From NCBI GenBank assembly GCA_017979445.1, contig CM030718.1, positions 23,865,021 through 23,929,020 on the forward strand: a DNA stretch of 64,000 bases. The letters are read 5' to 3'. The notes beneath the pieces were generated by a model that was not told the DNA's origin, made no database searches, and saw nothing but the letters and a program-made list of their open reading frames with translations. Origin of the DNA: Akebia trifoliata (lineage: Eukaryota > Streptophyta > Magnoliopsida > Ranunculales > Lardizabalaceae). This document shows, piece after piece, positions 34,789 through 49,856 of this stretch. The translations under genes and the position numbers were made by a program. Numbering within the stretch: position 1 is the stretch's first letter; each line of letters starts with the position of its first letter.

Positions 34789-34909
34789 TTTTTTTGGATT
34801 GGTAAGCCTGCTTCTAATGAGTTCAATAACTTGATGCTAGTAGGATTTAAACCTAGGTCTCTGATATCATCACCTAAAGACTTTATCAACTAAGTTAGTT
34901 GGCATCTGC
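34789..34909 (-). mobile_element. tRNA-like SINE, minus strand
   Basis: Read on the minus strand, it has A-box-like TAACTTAGTTGATAAAG and B-box-like AGGTTTAAATCC, ending in an A tract (T run at 34789-34796 on +). Flanks AACTAGTTATAGA and AACTAATAGATC may be a decayed target duplication. Confidence 0.6.
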
Positions 34910-35189
34910 ATAACTAATAGATCACCTAGTACTGATTGCATTCCATCACTTAAAAAGATCTCGTTGTGCAATTTATTGGTATTGTTTCACCTTGAAAAAG
35001 TTGCACTCCTTATTTAAAAGCTCAAATCAATTAGAACTACATTTCTTCTTTAGAAACTAAAATGTTCTTCTTTATTGCTTGAGATTGGTGCAATTGGAAA
35101 GTGTAAGGATTTAAAAAAGAGAGCTTTACTTCGCCGGTGTAATTGTTGCATTTTTATTACAAAAACTCGTTTGGAATTTTGATAACTTC

Positions 35190-35727
35190 AAGATAACCTT
35201 ACTTTATCAAGTTTGTTACCAACAAACCTTGGAGTTGGGATCCACGTCAGAAATTTAAATTTATGTTGTTAATTTATTACTTATCCTACCTTTGAGTGGA
35301 TTCAAACCGCATCAATTTGTGGTATCCAAAAACATGATCTAATGCCACAAAGGTTATAAAGGACAAAATTATAAGAACTTTGAAAATAAACATTAAAAAA
35401 AAAAGAGTTAATTTTCACCTTGAATTTTATTTTTAAATTTGGAAGTTTGCTAGCCATCCATTATCAACACCTACAAACAAGTTCAAAAAGAGTTTTTTTT
35501 TTTTTTTACTCTGAGTTTTTTCATGAAATCTAGAACTCTTCGGTGTTGGATTGGTAATTTGATAATCCATGTGGGCTCAACAACCCTTAATAAGATTGGA
35601 TATCTTACTAAGTTAGTCATGTTAGCCTGAATCTTAAAGTAAGATTTGTTCAAGCAACCAACTTGATAAAGTAAGGGAGTTTTTATAATTAAATTGCAAC
35701 GTATAGATCTGCCGGGTAAATCTCTCT
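35190..35727. repeat. Diverged copy of the long-arm element
   Basis: ATCCAAAAACAT, TTTTCACC, TTTGGAAGTTTG, ATTGGTAATTTGATAATCC and CTTACTAAGTTAGT follow the order seen in the right arm at 25510-26000 but are more diverged. It shows the 20770-26145 family is dispersed. Confidence 0.55.
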
Positions 35728-35736
35728 TTAAAAAAA

Positions 35737-36264
35737 GGATCGACTAGTTGCACACCACCCTATTACCAATTGCACTTCATCACAAAAAAATTCCCCTTTG
35801 CACTCCATTTGAATGATTACACTCCAAAAACAATTAAAAAAATGTTTTACTCCTTTTTAATTTCTTTTTTCTTCTTCCTCAACTATGCCCAAAGAAATTA
35901 TTACTAGTTCAGTAATTTTTGCAAAAAATATTTTTTCGTTTCAGAACCATGTTTACAAAGTTACATTCTCTTGAAATACACTTATTTTGATTAAATGCTA
36001 AATAAAGATTTAAAAATTAGTGTCTTAATTAAGTTGGAGCCAAAGAAAACACAAACAAAATCAATCACAAAATACGATCAAAATTGAGTACAAACAAAGA
36101 ATACAAAACTACAAGTTAAAATAAAACTTGAACCCTAAAAGGTTATGTATCAGAGTGCAAGCAATGGGTTAAAATAGAGGTTACAAAAATACAAAAAAAA
36201 TAATAAAAGATTTTTTAAGATTGGTGTGCAATCAATGGTTAGTGGTGTGCAACTAGTCAGTCCC
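35737..36264. mobile_element. Non-autonomous MULE-like element (528 bp)
   Basis: Terminal repeats GGATCGACTAGTTGCACACCAC and (reverse complement) GGGACTGACTAGTTGCACACCAC. Flanked by TTAAAAAAA (35728-35736) and TTAAAAAGA (36265-36273), a 9-bp duplication with one mismatch, as made by Mutator-like transposases. There is no coding capacity. Confidence 0.75.
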
Positions 36265-36273
36265 TTAAAAAGA

Positions 36274-37344
36274 GTCATGTGGGATGCAACCCATGACGTG
36301 ATCTACAAATAAACGATCCCTTAACAAAACCATCATTCGAATTAGGACTTCGGTTGTATGCTCCCATGTCATCTGGTCACCAACTTCTTTATAATCGTTC
36401 AGCATTCAACAAGTGTTAGTCTCTATGCATCATGTATGGTCTTACAACTTTGTGGAGACTTAACAAGTTTTTACTAAATAATAGCCCGAGCGTAATCACT
36501 ACGAGTATGAATTCCTTTCTTTTGCGAAGAGGCACTCTTTCTTCTCAAGTTGAGGGACTATTTTGTCGAGTATCTTAGAAAGAATTATCTCGTGACCCTA
36601 AATATTCTTTATCTATTCATTGGTGTCGATTTTTTATAATAAACCCTTTTATTGAAAGTCGTAAGAAACTTCTCTTAGTGACGAGGTCCAAACACAACCC
36701 TCTTTTATAAATTATAATTGTTTGAGATTTTGATGGAAAGAATGAATCCAAACATTAAGGTAAGAAAGCATCCATTTTCAGCCAAATGGATTACGTTAAG
36801 CCCTTGACAAGAAAATATAAAGTCATTCACCTAATTGTTGACGCGTATGAAAAAAAGGGCATTTGAAAATTTTGACCATAAGTTGGAATAGTTTATATAT
36901 TATTTAATTTCCTTAGCATAACGTTAGCTTGACTGATATCTTTGACTTTTGTTAATTTTCCAAAGCCAACTGTTTTGTGAAATTTATTGAACCATTCATT
37001 GTTTTTATTTTAATATGAGTGATTTAGAATATCTACCATTCCATGTTTTGGTTTAATATTAGAGATACCTTGCGTTTTCAAACTAGTGGAATGCTCCCTT
37101 GACCTATGTTTTATTTGAGAGACTAACAAAATAACCTAAATATCCTTATCTTCAAACTCTATTTGAAAATTAAACCCCAAGATATTATCTTCAAAATTGA
37201 TTATCTTCAACCTTAAGTGAAATCTTTTACCCTTGTCTTCAACCTTCATACCTCAAGAACAGGATAATATTTTAGAGAGATATAAAATGAATATTTTGAT
37301 CAGAACAATTAAGGATTTCTACAAGAGATTGAAGACGATGGATC
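36274..37344. other. Intergenic, nothing recognised
   Basis: AT-rich DNA between the MULE element and the copia remnant, without recognised genes or elements. Confidence 0.4.
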
Positions 37345-39105
37345 TGTTGGAACTAATGTAGACTTGAGTCAGAAACATGATATGTAAATGAAATTGTAAA
37401 TAAAGTTGGAATGAACTTATTGATTTTGTTAAGCGACCGAGGTATGGTGAGACCGTTATCCTTAAAACCAATTCTATTCCCTTAGGATGATATCCACAGT
37501 GCAATCGACCTCAGGTAGTTAATTTTCAAAATTCAATAATCACAAATTCATTAACCATGTACTCTATAATAACAAATCTTCAACGAATTCAATCGAATCA
37601 GTGAATGTACGAGTAAGAAGAACGATCGATTGAGAATAATAGTTAAAAAAAAGAAGAGAGATATCAGAACTTTTGTGTTTTTCTATTTCTACATGTGAAA
37701 AATCACAATAGCAATGATAACACAATAGCACAAAACACAAGAATTTACATGGTTTGACAGTGTGCCTACATCCACAGAATAGAATAAAAACAATCATTAG
37801 TTTCTCTCTTAAGTTTTACAACCCTAAAAATCTCTATTTATATAATCGAGAGTTACCAAAATAAGTAAAACTCCCCTCAAAAAATACCTCGAAAATAGAA
37901 AACCCCTTAAGAAAATATTACACAATTGCCCTTTTCATACTCTTTAAAAAATTCGGAATAGGAGCTTTACCCCGACAACTCTGCGTAGCACAACAAAATA
38001 CATGACATTTACATAAAAATCTCCACCTTGCCTTGAATTCTATTACGTTGAAGAAAAAAATAAATGCTTCATCCTCCGTACCTCCTTCGAGGTACCCTTC
38101 CACACCCCCTCACTACCTACTAGAGGGTGCCTTCAAAACACATTCCAATGGATGTTGACCAAGTCCAAACAATGCTTGAACTTGGTTGCTATAACTAGCT
38201 TAATCATCATATCTACTGTGCTGTCATCTGTAGGAATCTTCTCCAACATAATCTCTTTGTCAAATATTGCATCTCTAATAAAGTGAAAACAAACATTTAC
38301 ATGTTTGATTCTTGTATGATAAATTTGATTCTTCGTCAAGTGTATTGCACTTTGATCGTTGTAATACAATAATATATTTTCCTGGCTAATTCCCAGTTCA
38401 CTTACAAGTCCCCTCAACCAGATTGCTTCTTTGACTGCTTTTGAGACTGTCATATATTCTGTCTCTGTACTAGACAAAGTTGTAGTAGGCTATAACTTTT
38501 GATTTCCATCTAATGAGTCCACCTGCCATTGTAAATAAATACCGAGTAGTAGATCTTCTCTTGTCCAAGTCACTAGCAAAGTCTAAATCAACATAACCAA
38601 CAACTTTGCTTCTTTTTTGGACATTCATATTGAATTCAATGCCTACATCCAAGGTACCTTTCAAGTACCTAAGAATCCACTTCACCGCTTGTTAATGTTT
38701 TTTTCCTGGGTTCTTCATATACCGACTAACCACAGCGACTACTTGTGATATGTCAAGTCTAGTGCAAATCATAGCATACATAATGCTTCCAACTACACTA
38801 ACATAAGAGATTTGGGACATTTGCTCATTTTCTTCATCTATAACTGTGCATAATTGTGAAGATAGCTTGAAATATGATGACAATGGGTTATTAACTGATT
38901 TGCAATTTTGTAGGCTAGACATTTCAACTACCTTCTCAAGTATCTTCCCTGTGACAAGTGCAATTTTCGCAATTTCCTGTTTCTTTTGATCTCCATCCTT
39001 AGGATCATCTTTGCACCTCCTAGATCTTTCATTTCAAACTCACTGCTAAGTTATCCTTAGGACCCTTGCAACTCTGCGTAGCACAATAGAATACAAGACA
39101 TTTAC
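37345..39105 (-). mobile_element. Deleted Ty1/copia (Tork-like) element
   Basis: Minus-strand remnant. The apparent 3' LTR at 38013-37345 (TGTAAATG...CCAACA) is preceded by a purine-rich GCAAGGTGGAGA. Pieces of RT C-terminus (MKDLGGAKMILRMEI near 39040-38990) and RNase H (38922-38133: GSIMYAMICTRLDISQVV, MKWILRYLKGT, YVDLDFASDLDKRRSTTRY, STETEYM, IHLTKNQIYHTRIKHVNV) are broken by stops. 39068-39105 repeats the first ~38 bp of the LTR (37975-38012), so a deletion joined a bit of 5' LTR directly to the RT end. Confidence 0.82.
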
Positions 39106-40120
39106 CGAACACTGCACATATACCACATTAGGGCGCTCCTTTCTTTTATAGAACAAAGTCTAACATTACAAAGAAGCCCAACGGCTCAAATAAGTAAAGA
39201 GAGTTGTTTAGGTCTTAATTGGCTCATTTTCAAACATTGGAAGACCCCAACGGTCTAAAGCACAATAACTCTTGAAATTGTTAATCTAATGATTCAAGAA
39301 GTAGAAAAATCAACGGTTGAGATTAAAATAAACTAATGGATCTTTAGTAAAAAGAACCTCAACCCAAACCAACCCGGCACGTGTGTGTTACTGCGTGCAC
39401 AATATGCGCATTAAGATTTTCTGGTGAATTGGCCCTAAACACAATGAACTATAGTCTCACGGTGCCTTGGGTCCCCATGTGTACGTGAGAGACTTCAACC
39501 CGTTTTGACCTGTTTAGTTATTGTGTCATTAACGTGTATTGTTGACTCACGTACAAGCCGAATAATACATAACTCATTTAAACCATGAAACATTGGAGGT
39601 ATCTTAAAGATCAACAATTACTTAGGGGCTTTTAAAATTACCCTTTTTTGCCAAAATTTCATAGGAATTTTTTCCCCCATTTTTCATAATGCATATATAT
39701 ATATATATATATATAAGGTTGTTTAAGAAATTGATAAAATAATTAAGGGTTAATCTTTTAATTTAGTAAACCCTCTCTAAAAGATTTACACAATGGTAGA
39801 AATCATAAATCTTTATTTTTTTGGCTATACGATTCATTCCTATCTTTCTTCTTCTCCACAATTTAAGAATAAGAAAGAAAAAAAACACCACACAAGTGAG
39901 AAGTATATACCACATCAAGCATATGCATGTACATCAGGATTTTTGGGATGCACATACTTTCTTCTTTCCTTTGGGTTTGTTTTGGTTTTACCACAAATAT
40001 ATATTTCAACTTAAATCCATCACACTATTTTTGTTAGTGAAATTGAACTTATTTTTTCTATTTAAGATGATAATTGTATTGAATGGGTTACCCTGACTAG
40101 GTTGGGCTAAGGAATTCTTT
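39106..40120. other. Intergenic, nothing recognised
   Basis: AT-rich with a (TA)n tract at 39691-39714. The open frames at 39793-40096 have no recognisable motifs. Confidence 0.4.
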
Positions 40121-40419
40121 TAAAAAGGGTTAAATATTTTAATTTTATAATATTTATAAAAACAAATCTATTTGTTTAAAAATTACCAAAAACGATTTAA
40201 GTTGTTGGACAATCCAGTGTTGTAGTAACTCGTTAGACTGTCCAATGTTTTAATGTGTTATTCTACCCTAGGGTGTTCAAAACAAGTTATTAAATGCTAG
40301 ATAGTCCGACGAGTTATTCAAACGTTGGATTGTCAACTGACTTAAATCGATTTTGATAATTAAAAAAAAAAAAAGATTCTTTCTTATAAATGTTAAAATA
40401 TTTAACACTCTTTGAGTAA
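40121..40419. repeat. ~300-bp foldback element
   Basis: Left arm GGGTTAAATATTTTAA ... CGATTTAAGT..TTGGACAATCCA ... AACTCGT pairs with the right arm ACGAGTTATT ... TTGGATTGTCAACTGACTTAAATCG ... TTAAAATATTTAACAC. The loop centre is near 40270. A MITE-like hairpin without coding capacity. Confidence 0.65.
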
Positions 40420-41288
40420 TTTTCTCTTTAATAAATGTGTTGGGTTTAGGTTTAAGTTTTTGCCATGATTATTAAATGAGTTAAGTTCAGGCTCAGAATG
40501 GGTAAATTTTTAGAATACCCCGACCTTAACACGACTAGAAAACGATACGGCATGACCCATTGCTACCCCTAAAGATTTATGTACAACTACAGATCAATTC
40601 TAGACTTAAAATAATAAATTCAATCAGATTCAAATATAATAAATTCTTTATCGTATTGTTACTAATCTATATAATAAAACACAATTGTAGAGCCCACCTT
40701 TGTGAAGGATAAACTTCCATTCAACTAGGATAAACATCCCATCCAATACAAGTATAATCTATAACCCAATCCATTGATACCTTACTTGATATAAGTAATA
40801 ATTTGCATATATTTTATTGACTTGTATTACATTTATTAATGACTCAACGAATTGACTAAATCTATTTTCATCCCATTTCAAATTAAATCAATTCAATGAG
40901 TTCTAAAATAGTATGGGTAAATAAATACACTTTTAAAATTGAATTTTGTATCGAAAATGCCCTTTAAAAAATTAATTTTTACCACAATACCCTTAAATTT
41001 CATTTTCAAATGTATTTATTGCACTTTAATGTGTACCCTTGGACCCATGATTATAAATCATCCCATACATCTTGATACAGTCCACCAACAAGATGGATAG
41101 ACAAGTCAAACGAAAAAAATTTAAAATCATAATTCATTTTTTCATATTTGAATAAGATAAACTCAAACATATGAGAAAACTTGCTCAAGACGACGTGATC
41201 CGATTCATGAAAGAGACGAGACGTCAAAACGAGCTTTAAAACCAAACTTGGGCTAAACGTTACTAAGACCCTATGTTATTTTGGAGTC
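40420..41288. other. Intergenic, nothing recognised
   Basis: AT-rich DNA. No recognised gene or mobile element. Confidence 0.4.
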
Positions 41289-41378
41289 ATGCTGGAATGA
41301 CCTCATAATTGTACTTCACATCGCATTTTTCTGAGTTAAAAGTGCGATGTGAGGTACGTGTTGGAGTCACTTCGGCAT
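41289..41378. mobile_element. 90-bp hairpin MITE in the MPK3 promoter
   Basis: Ends ATGCTGGAATGACCTC and GGAGTCACTTCGGCAT pair, with the inner stem CACATCGCA/TGCGATGTG. A longer relative lies at 47939-48098. It is about 200 bp upstream of the TATA box. Confidence 0.6.
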
Positions 41379-41439
41379 TATTAATTATTTTATAACAATT
41401 AGGAACCTGACGACGTAAATGCACCTCGTACACGTTGAA

Positions 41440-41610
41440 CACTGAGCCGAGTCAAACAAATTTATTAAAAAATAAAACAGTCAGCTTTGACTAAAAGGCG
41501 GCCCTTAATTTCTCTAACTTTCTATCATTTTCAGTACTATAGCTTCCTCGCAACTACACTTACACGCTGAAGCCATATAAATATAACTCTCACACCTCCA
41601 CCATTAACCA
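41440..41610 (+). promoter_or_regulatory. MPK3 core promoter: W-boxes and TATA
   Basis: TATAAATA at 41576-41583. W-box cores (TTGACT) lie at 41487-41492 on + and 41450-41455 on the minus strand. WRKY factors bind such sites in defence genes, so WRKY control of this MAP kinase gene is plausible but not shown. The 5' leader is about 100 nt. Confidence 0.5.
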
Positions 41611-41715
41611 TTCCTTCCTTCTTCTTCTTCTTCTCAGAGACAAAATTTTTTAGAAATATTCCAAAAAAAGGAGATTTTTGTTTTAAAGAAGATTCTGCAA
41701 CAACTTTGTTCAACA

Positions 41716-45141
<3,426 letters not shown>

Positions 45142-45594
45142 ATCGGAAATTGTTGTCCCTTTACAAGCTACTTTAACCCAATATTCCTTACGTCTTGTTA
45201 TATATCTTTGAGAGAAATCCTTGATTTATTTTGACCCAATTTTTATATATTGTTGAAAAGTTTGAGTCTTCGACTTTGTGATGATGTATAAAGAAAAAAA
45301 TACATTTTGGAATATACAAAACTCTTAAGAGATGTTTTTGAGTGTTTCTTAGAATTTCAGATTATTTGTGACTGAATACGGGCGATTTCATAGGTGACCA
45401 TCTCATCATTTAGAGAAGACCATTTATGCTGTTTTCTAAACAAAGAGATGATCTTGAGTCCCCTAGGAGAAAAGAAAAAATTTGATAAAACTTTAATTGT
45501 GAATTCTGATTTTTGAATGGTATTACAATGCTTATCTGAAATGGTAAAATTGCCAATTTTTTTTATAGATTCCCCTATTAATCTTTGAATAATT
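45142..45594. other. MPK3 3' flank
   Basis: Probable 3' UTR to about 45300, then AT-rich DNA. No separate feature recognised. Confidence 0.45.
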
Positions 45595-45611
45595 AATAAT
45601 GATCTTCTAAA

Positions 45612-45894
45612 CTCCAAGGGGTTAGCTCAATGACAATTTCAGACCGATAAGCGGTTAATGCCCGTAGGTCATTAGTTTGATATCCAATATGAGCATTAAT
45701 TTCTCAGGGCCACCTACGAGGGCGCACCCTCACTTACTTAGTGTGTGTGATGTGCGGGCATTGCATGTGTCCTGGGACCAGTCCTTGGACAAGACCGTGG
45801 TCTATAGAATGGGCAAAGCCTAGATTTGAGTCTGGTCCACTGTCTATAGGGATACCCGATTATAAATATAAAAAATAAAAATAAAAATAAATAA
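45612..45894 (+). mobile_element. Long tRNA-derived SINE with near-perfect target duplication
   Basis: A 283-bp element: A-box-like TTAGCTCAATG at 45622, B-box-like GTTTGATATCC near 45675, a unique body and an (AAAAT)n-type tail (45862-45894). Flanking AATAATGATCTTCTAAA (45595-45611) and AATAATGATATTCTAAA (45895-45911) differ at one of 17 positions, the mark of LINE-mediated insertion. It lies between MPK3 and the receptor kinase. Confidence 0.82.
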
Positions 45895-45911
45895 AATAAT
45901 GATATTCTAAA

Positions 45912-46954
45912 ATAAATCCGGGTTAAAAAATATGTGAAAAACAAATTTATTAAAAACTAGACGTTTGATTTCAAAAAAAAAAAAGTGTCCCCCCACCCAC
46001 ACCCAAACAACCCCTTTTCACGATTGTAAACTGCCTCGAGGGACCATCATCGCAATGTTCATTGACATGGATCCAACAACATTTTATAAGTCGGGAAGCA
46101 ACCTCTTCTACATGAATGACTGGTTTGTCAAAAAGTTATGGTTCATCAGTTTGTGAATAATTTAATTGAATGGCCAAATCAAATGTTTTGTTGTTTATTC
46201 TTATTTGCAACTTATGCTTTAGAGAGTTATCAAAGAATCTGCATAAAAATGGGGGATTAAGTGTATGTTTAAACTTTATACTCCATCTGGTCTGTGGAAT
46301 TAGAAAAGTAGAATCACTAAAAACCAAGAGAAATCAAGTCTATCTTTATGTAAAGCTTACATGCTACAAAGCTACTCCATCCACTTTCATAAAAGGGTGT
46401 TATAACAGTGGAAAATATGATAAAATATATTTAAAAAAACAAAAAAAAGCAAAGAAGAATTTAAGTGGTTCATCCAAAAGGGTTGCATCCATGGTTGATA
46501 ATGATTGAGAGCTTCCATGGTGAGAATTGAATAGAATACAAGACAATGAGAGTGTCAATAGGTGTGAACCCTAGATCTAATTGATGTACAAAATGAAATA
46601 AATAAGAAAAAATAAAAATAAAAAACATGATTTACGTGGTGGTTTGGCAAGAACGTCCACGGGTGAATGAGATCTCTCGATCCCATTTTCTCTCAAAAAA
46701 CTGAAAATCTTCCTTGTAAAATCCCTAAAACAAGTTGACTACAAATTTATAGTCTAAAAAATAAGAAAGTGTCCCTAAGAAATTTTTTATGAAATTTAGG
46801 GGAATGTCAAGATGTTCTTATCTTTTAAATGTTGGAACAACATTCTACTCTTAAAAAGGATGTACACGACTAAGTGTGCCCCATTCAAATAATAAGAATA
46901 GAAGAATTAAGTTATTATTATTAATATTAAGAGAGTTAGATTGTGTTTTACTTA
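45912..46954. other. Intergenic, possible LTR fragment
   Basis: 46505-46915 includes GATTTACGTGGTGGTTTGGC, GTCCACGGG and a following ATGAGATC, words common in the R/U5 part of plant LTRs read on the minus strand, so a decayed LTR is possible. The rest shows nothing I recognise. Confidence 0.35.
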
Positions 46955-47458
46955 GGGGTGCAACTTGGTCCGGTTCAAACCGAGAATCAAGCCAAACCGA
47001 TAGTTTTGGGGTGGTTTGGAATAAGTTGTAGTTCGATTTCAGATTACAAAAATGGAGAATTGATCAATTTGGTTTGGTTCTCGGATCAAGTTTGTATAGA
47101 AATGAGAACCAAACTCCTATGCAATAAATAAATATATATGTAAATAATAATTATTATGAACTATTTTAGGAGTTAGGACATGGATTAATATTTTTTATCA
47201 ATAAACTAGTGGTTTTTTATAGATAGATTAGTGGTTATTGTATGGAATTTTATGTTTATTATATATTTATTTTTTCATTAAAAAATATTACTTACAATTT
47301 ATAGAATATTGGCAATCCGTAGAATCAAACCAACTTTAATTATGTTTGGTTTGGCTTGGTTCTAATGGAATTTGGTTCTATTCTGGTTATTATTTAGTGA
47401 AACTGATCTATGTTGGTTCAATTCCAATTTGACCTCAAACCGAACCAAATTTCACTCC
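46955..47458. mobile_element. hAT-like non-autonomous element (504 bp)
   Basis: Ends GGGGTGCAACTTGGTCCGGTT and (reverse complement) GGAGTGAAATTTGGTTCGGTT, with AT-rich interior and TTACTTA/TTACTAA flanks. The GGTTTGG / CCGAACC subterminal words are typical of such elements. The target duplication is imperfect. Confidence 0.5.
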
Positions 47459-47654
47459 TTACTAAGTACTATGGGTTATATTTTAGCCTTTCTCCCATCA
47501 AAAGTATTTTTTGGAGTCAAAAGCATGTTTAGTGGGTACACAACTTAAAAATTCTCGTAAAATTCATAAGCCAAAGATAGGTCAGCAGTTGAAGCTATTT
47601 TTATCTAATTTTGACTTCTTATTTTTGCGGGATGGAAATACCGCATTTCTTTAA

Positions 47655-47775
47655 GAGAGTTACTATTATCACACCAACTTTTGTTAATGCCACACCAATT
47701 CTTATGTAAATCACCAAAGGATTCACATAGTAGGTGTGGCATTAACAGAAGTTGATGTGGCAATAAAAACTCTCT
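47655..47775. mobile_element. MITE copy C
   Basis: GAGAGTTACTATTATCACACCAACTTTTGTTAATGCC pairs with its right end (GGCATTAACAGAAGTTGATGTGGCAATAAAAACTCTC). Same family as the two copies in MPK3 intron 5. Confidence 0.75.
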
Positions 47776-47938
47776 TTTTTAATCATTAACGAAAAAATTG
47801 CTTATGATTGTTTCTAGGGCATCGCTCTCTTGTAGTGTTTCACTCTACACTCATCTGAACACCCTCTTATTAATATGAATGGTACTTTGGATGATCCAAT
47901 CATATCTTAAGTCATTCTCAATAGAATCATGTTGGAGT

Positions 47939-48098
47939 GACCTCAATATCAGACCTTATATTGCACATCTTATCGTGAAAGTGGATATGAGCCATACATA
48001 CTGTTTCACCCGTATCTCAAGGAAAGCATTTATGATTCCCATATACTTTTACGTCAGGGTGTGTGATGTGAGGTCCAATCTTGAGGTCACTGCAACAT
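47939..48098. mobile_element. 160-bp hairpin MITE, relative of the MPK3 promoter MITE
   Basis: Ends ATGTTGGAGTGACCTCA and TGAGGTCACTGCAACAT pair. The inner part is more diverged than in the 41289-41378 copy. Confidence 0.6.
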
Positions 48099-49291
48099 TA
48101 TTCTTCTTAATATTATATTGTTGATCACAAAACAATTAGTTGGTTCTAATATTACTAATTATGTAATAAAAAGATTAGCTAAAAACTTAATAATTTATTC
48201 AAACAATCCAATATTCTAGAATTTAAATCAACTTTTAATGTGGCTAAATATGTTAGAAATAGTTGGAATTTTGTAAGGAGAACATAGTTGAATCTCCCAA
48301 CATGATATTCATATAAGTCCAACAAGCATTCCACACTACTTTCCATCTTTGTCTCTATGGATTTATCTCTCTTGTTTAAAGTGTGTGGCAACATGTTTAG
48401 TGGGCCCGATGCTGCAGTGTTTATGATCAATCATAGATGGGATGCATCACATGGTCCTACACAACTTGTCCAACATTATTGAGCCTTATTTCATTAATCT
48501 ATGAGAGGAAACCTCGCGGTCAAGGATCGTAACAACAATTATAAAACATAAGGAATATCTCAAGTATTCACTAAAACAAATTCGTGGTGTGAAACAATAA
48601 AAAAAATTAAGAAAATCTGGAATCCACCAAAAAAAGAACTCTCAAAGATTTTTTTTAATGAAATTGAAATTAATTTTTGCATTGCAATTACAACCCTTTT
48701 ATAAAAAAAACAATTTTAATTATAGTAAAACATGTAAATAACCAAATTACTAAAAATAGTAAAAATGATTTAAACGTAAAAATAGATATTACTTAACCTT
48801 AGAAATAAGGTAGAATCGATAGTTTGCAATTCTAATTTTTATGACTAAAGTTATTAACAAAATGAAACTTTCTTAAAATAACAAAATTACTTAAAAAAAG
48901 GTATACACGAAGGAATCAAACCTGAAAAAAAAAAAAAAAAATTCCACAACTGTACCTTGAATCTTGAAAATCACGACATTTCCATTCAAGAATGAGTCTA
49001 CGCAGATGATTATGACTCTGTCGCCCATTTGGGTCCATGGACCTAGGTCTTCTACTTAGACTTTTGGTGATCCATACGTTCCATGAATTCTTCTGTAACT
49101 TGTCTGACATCACTCGTTGATGTGGCAGTGTGCACAGACACATAATTTTTCCATGAGATACACAAGGAAAAATCAATGATTTTTGCACAGTGCCACGTCA
49201 AGGAACGTCTTTTTCGAGTCAGCACTTTGATCAAAATTTTGATGCAAACACTTCCAAAATCAGACTTTTTGGTGGATAAGAACATCAAGAC
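48099..49291. other. Intergenic, nothing recognised
   Basis: AT-rich DNA with poly-A runs (48928-48941). Open frames at 48916-49288 have no family motifs. Confidence 0.4.
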
Positions 49292-49574
49292 TAAGGTGTG
49301 TCGGTATCTATTTAATCAGAATTGAATCAAAATTGGAACTGATAGGACAATTTTGAGTCCCTTATTATTGGAATAGATTATAGTTGAATCTTGGAACTGA
49401 ATTGATTGAGAATCAAAACTAATAGAAACTTTAAAAAAGAAACCGCTTTTAAACAAATTTTTTTTGATGGTTTTAATTTTGATTCCATTGATTTGAGAAT
49501 CGGAACTGGAACCAGAACCAATAAGAACTGGAATCGAGAAAATTCTGATCCGATCCGATCCGACCCATCGACAC
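49292..49574. repeat. hAT-like repeat fragment
   Basis: Begins AAGGTGTGTCGGTATC and ends GATCCGATCCGATCCGACCC then ATCGACACC. The opposed GTGTCG ends and AATTGGAAC/GGAACTGGAACC words resemble the element at 26288-26805. The boundaries are approximate. Confidence 0.4.
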
Positions 49575-49856
49575 CAAGGGGCCTAATTATCATGCAATCC
49601 GTGGGCCCCAATGATCTTTCCTGTTATTTTTCTAAAAAGTTCCCATAAGAAAAACATCATCCACTAATGACTAAAGCAAAAGTTGGTAGCAATAGAACTT
49701 TATTGTGTTTTTATCACTAGTTTTCTTCGAGATTCGCAAATGTAAATCTCCGTAAAAGAAATGTGGGCCCAGAGATTCGACTCTCTTCTCTGGTCTGTCA
49801 CACTTCACAGTCCACACTCCACAACAGTCTCTGTCTCTCTCTCTCTGCGAAGAAAA

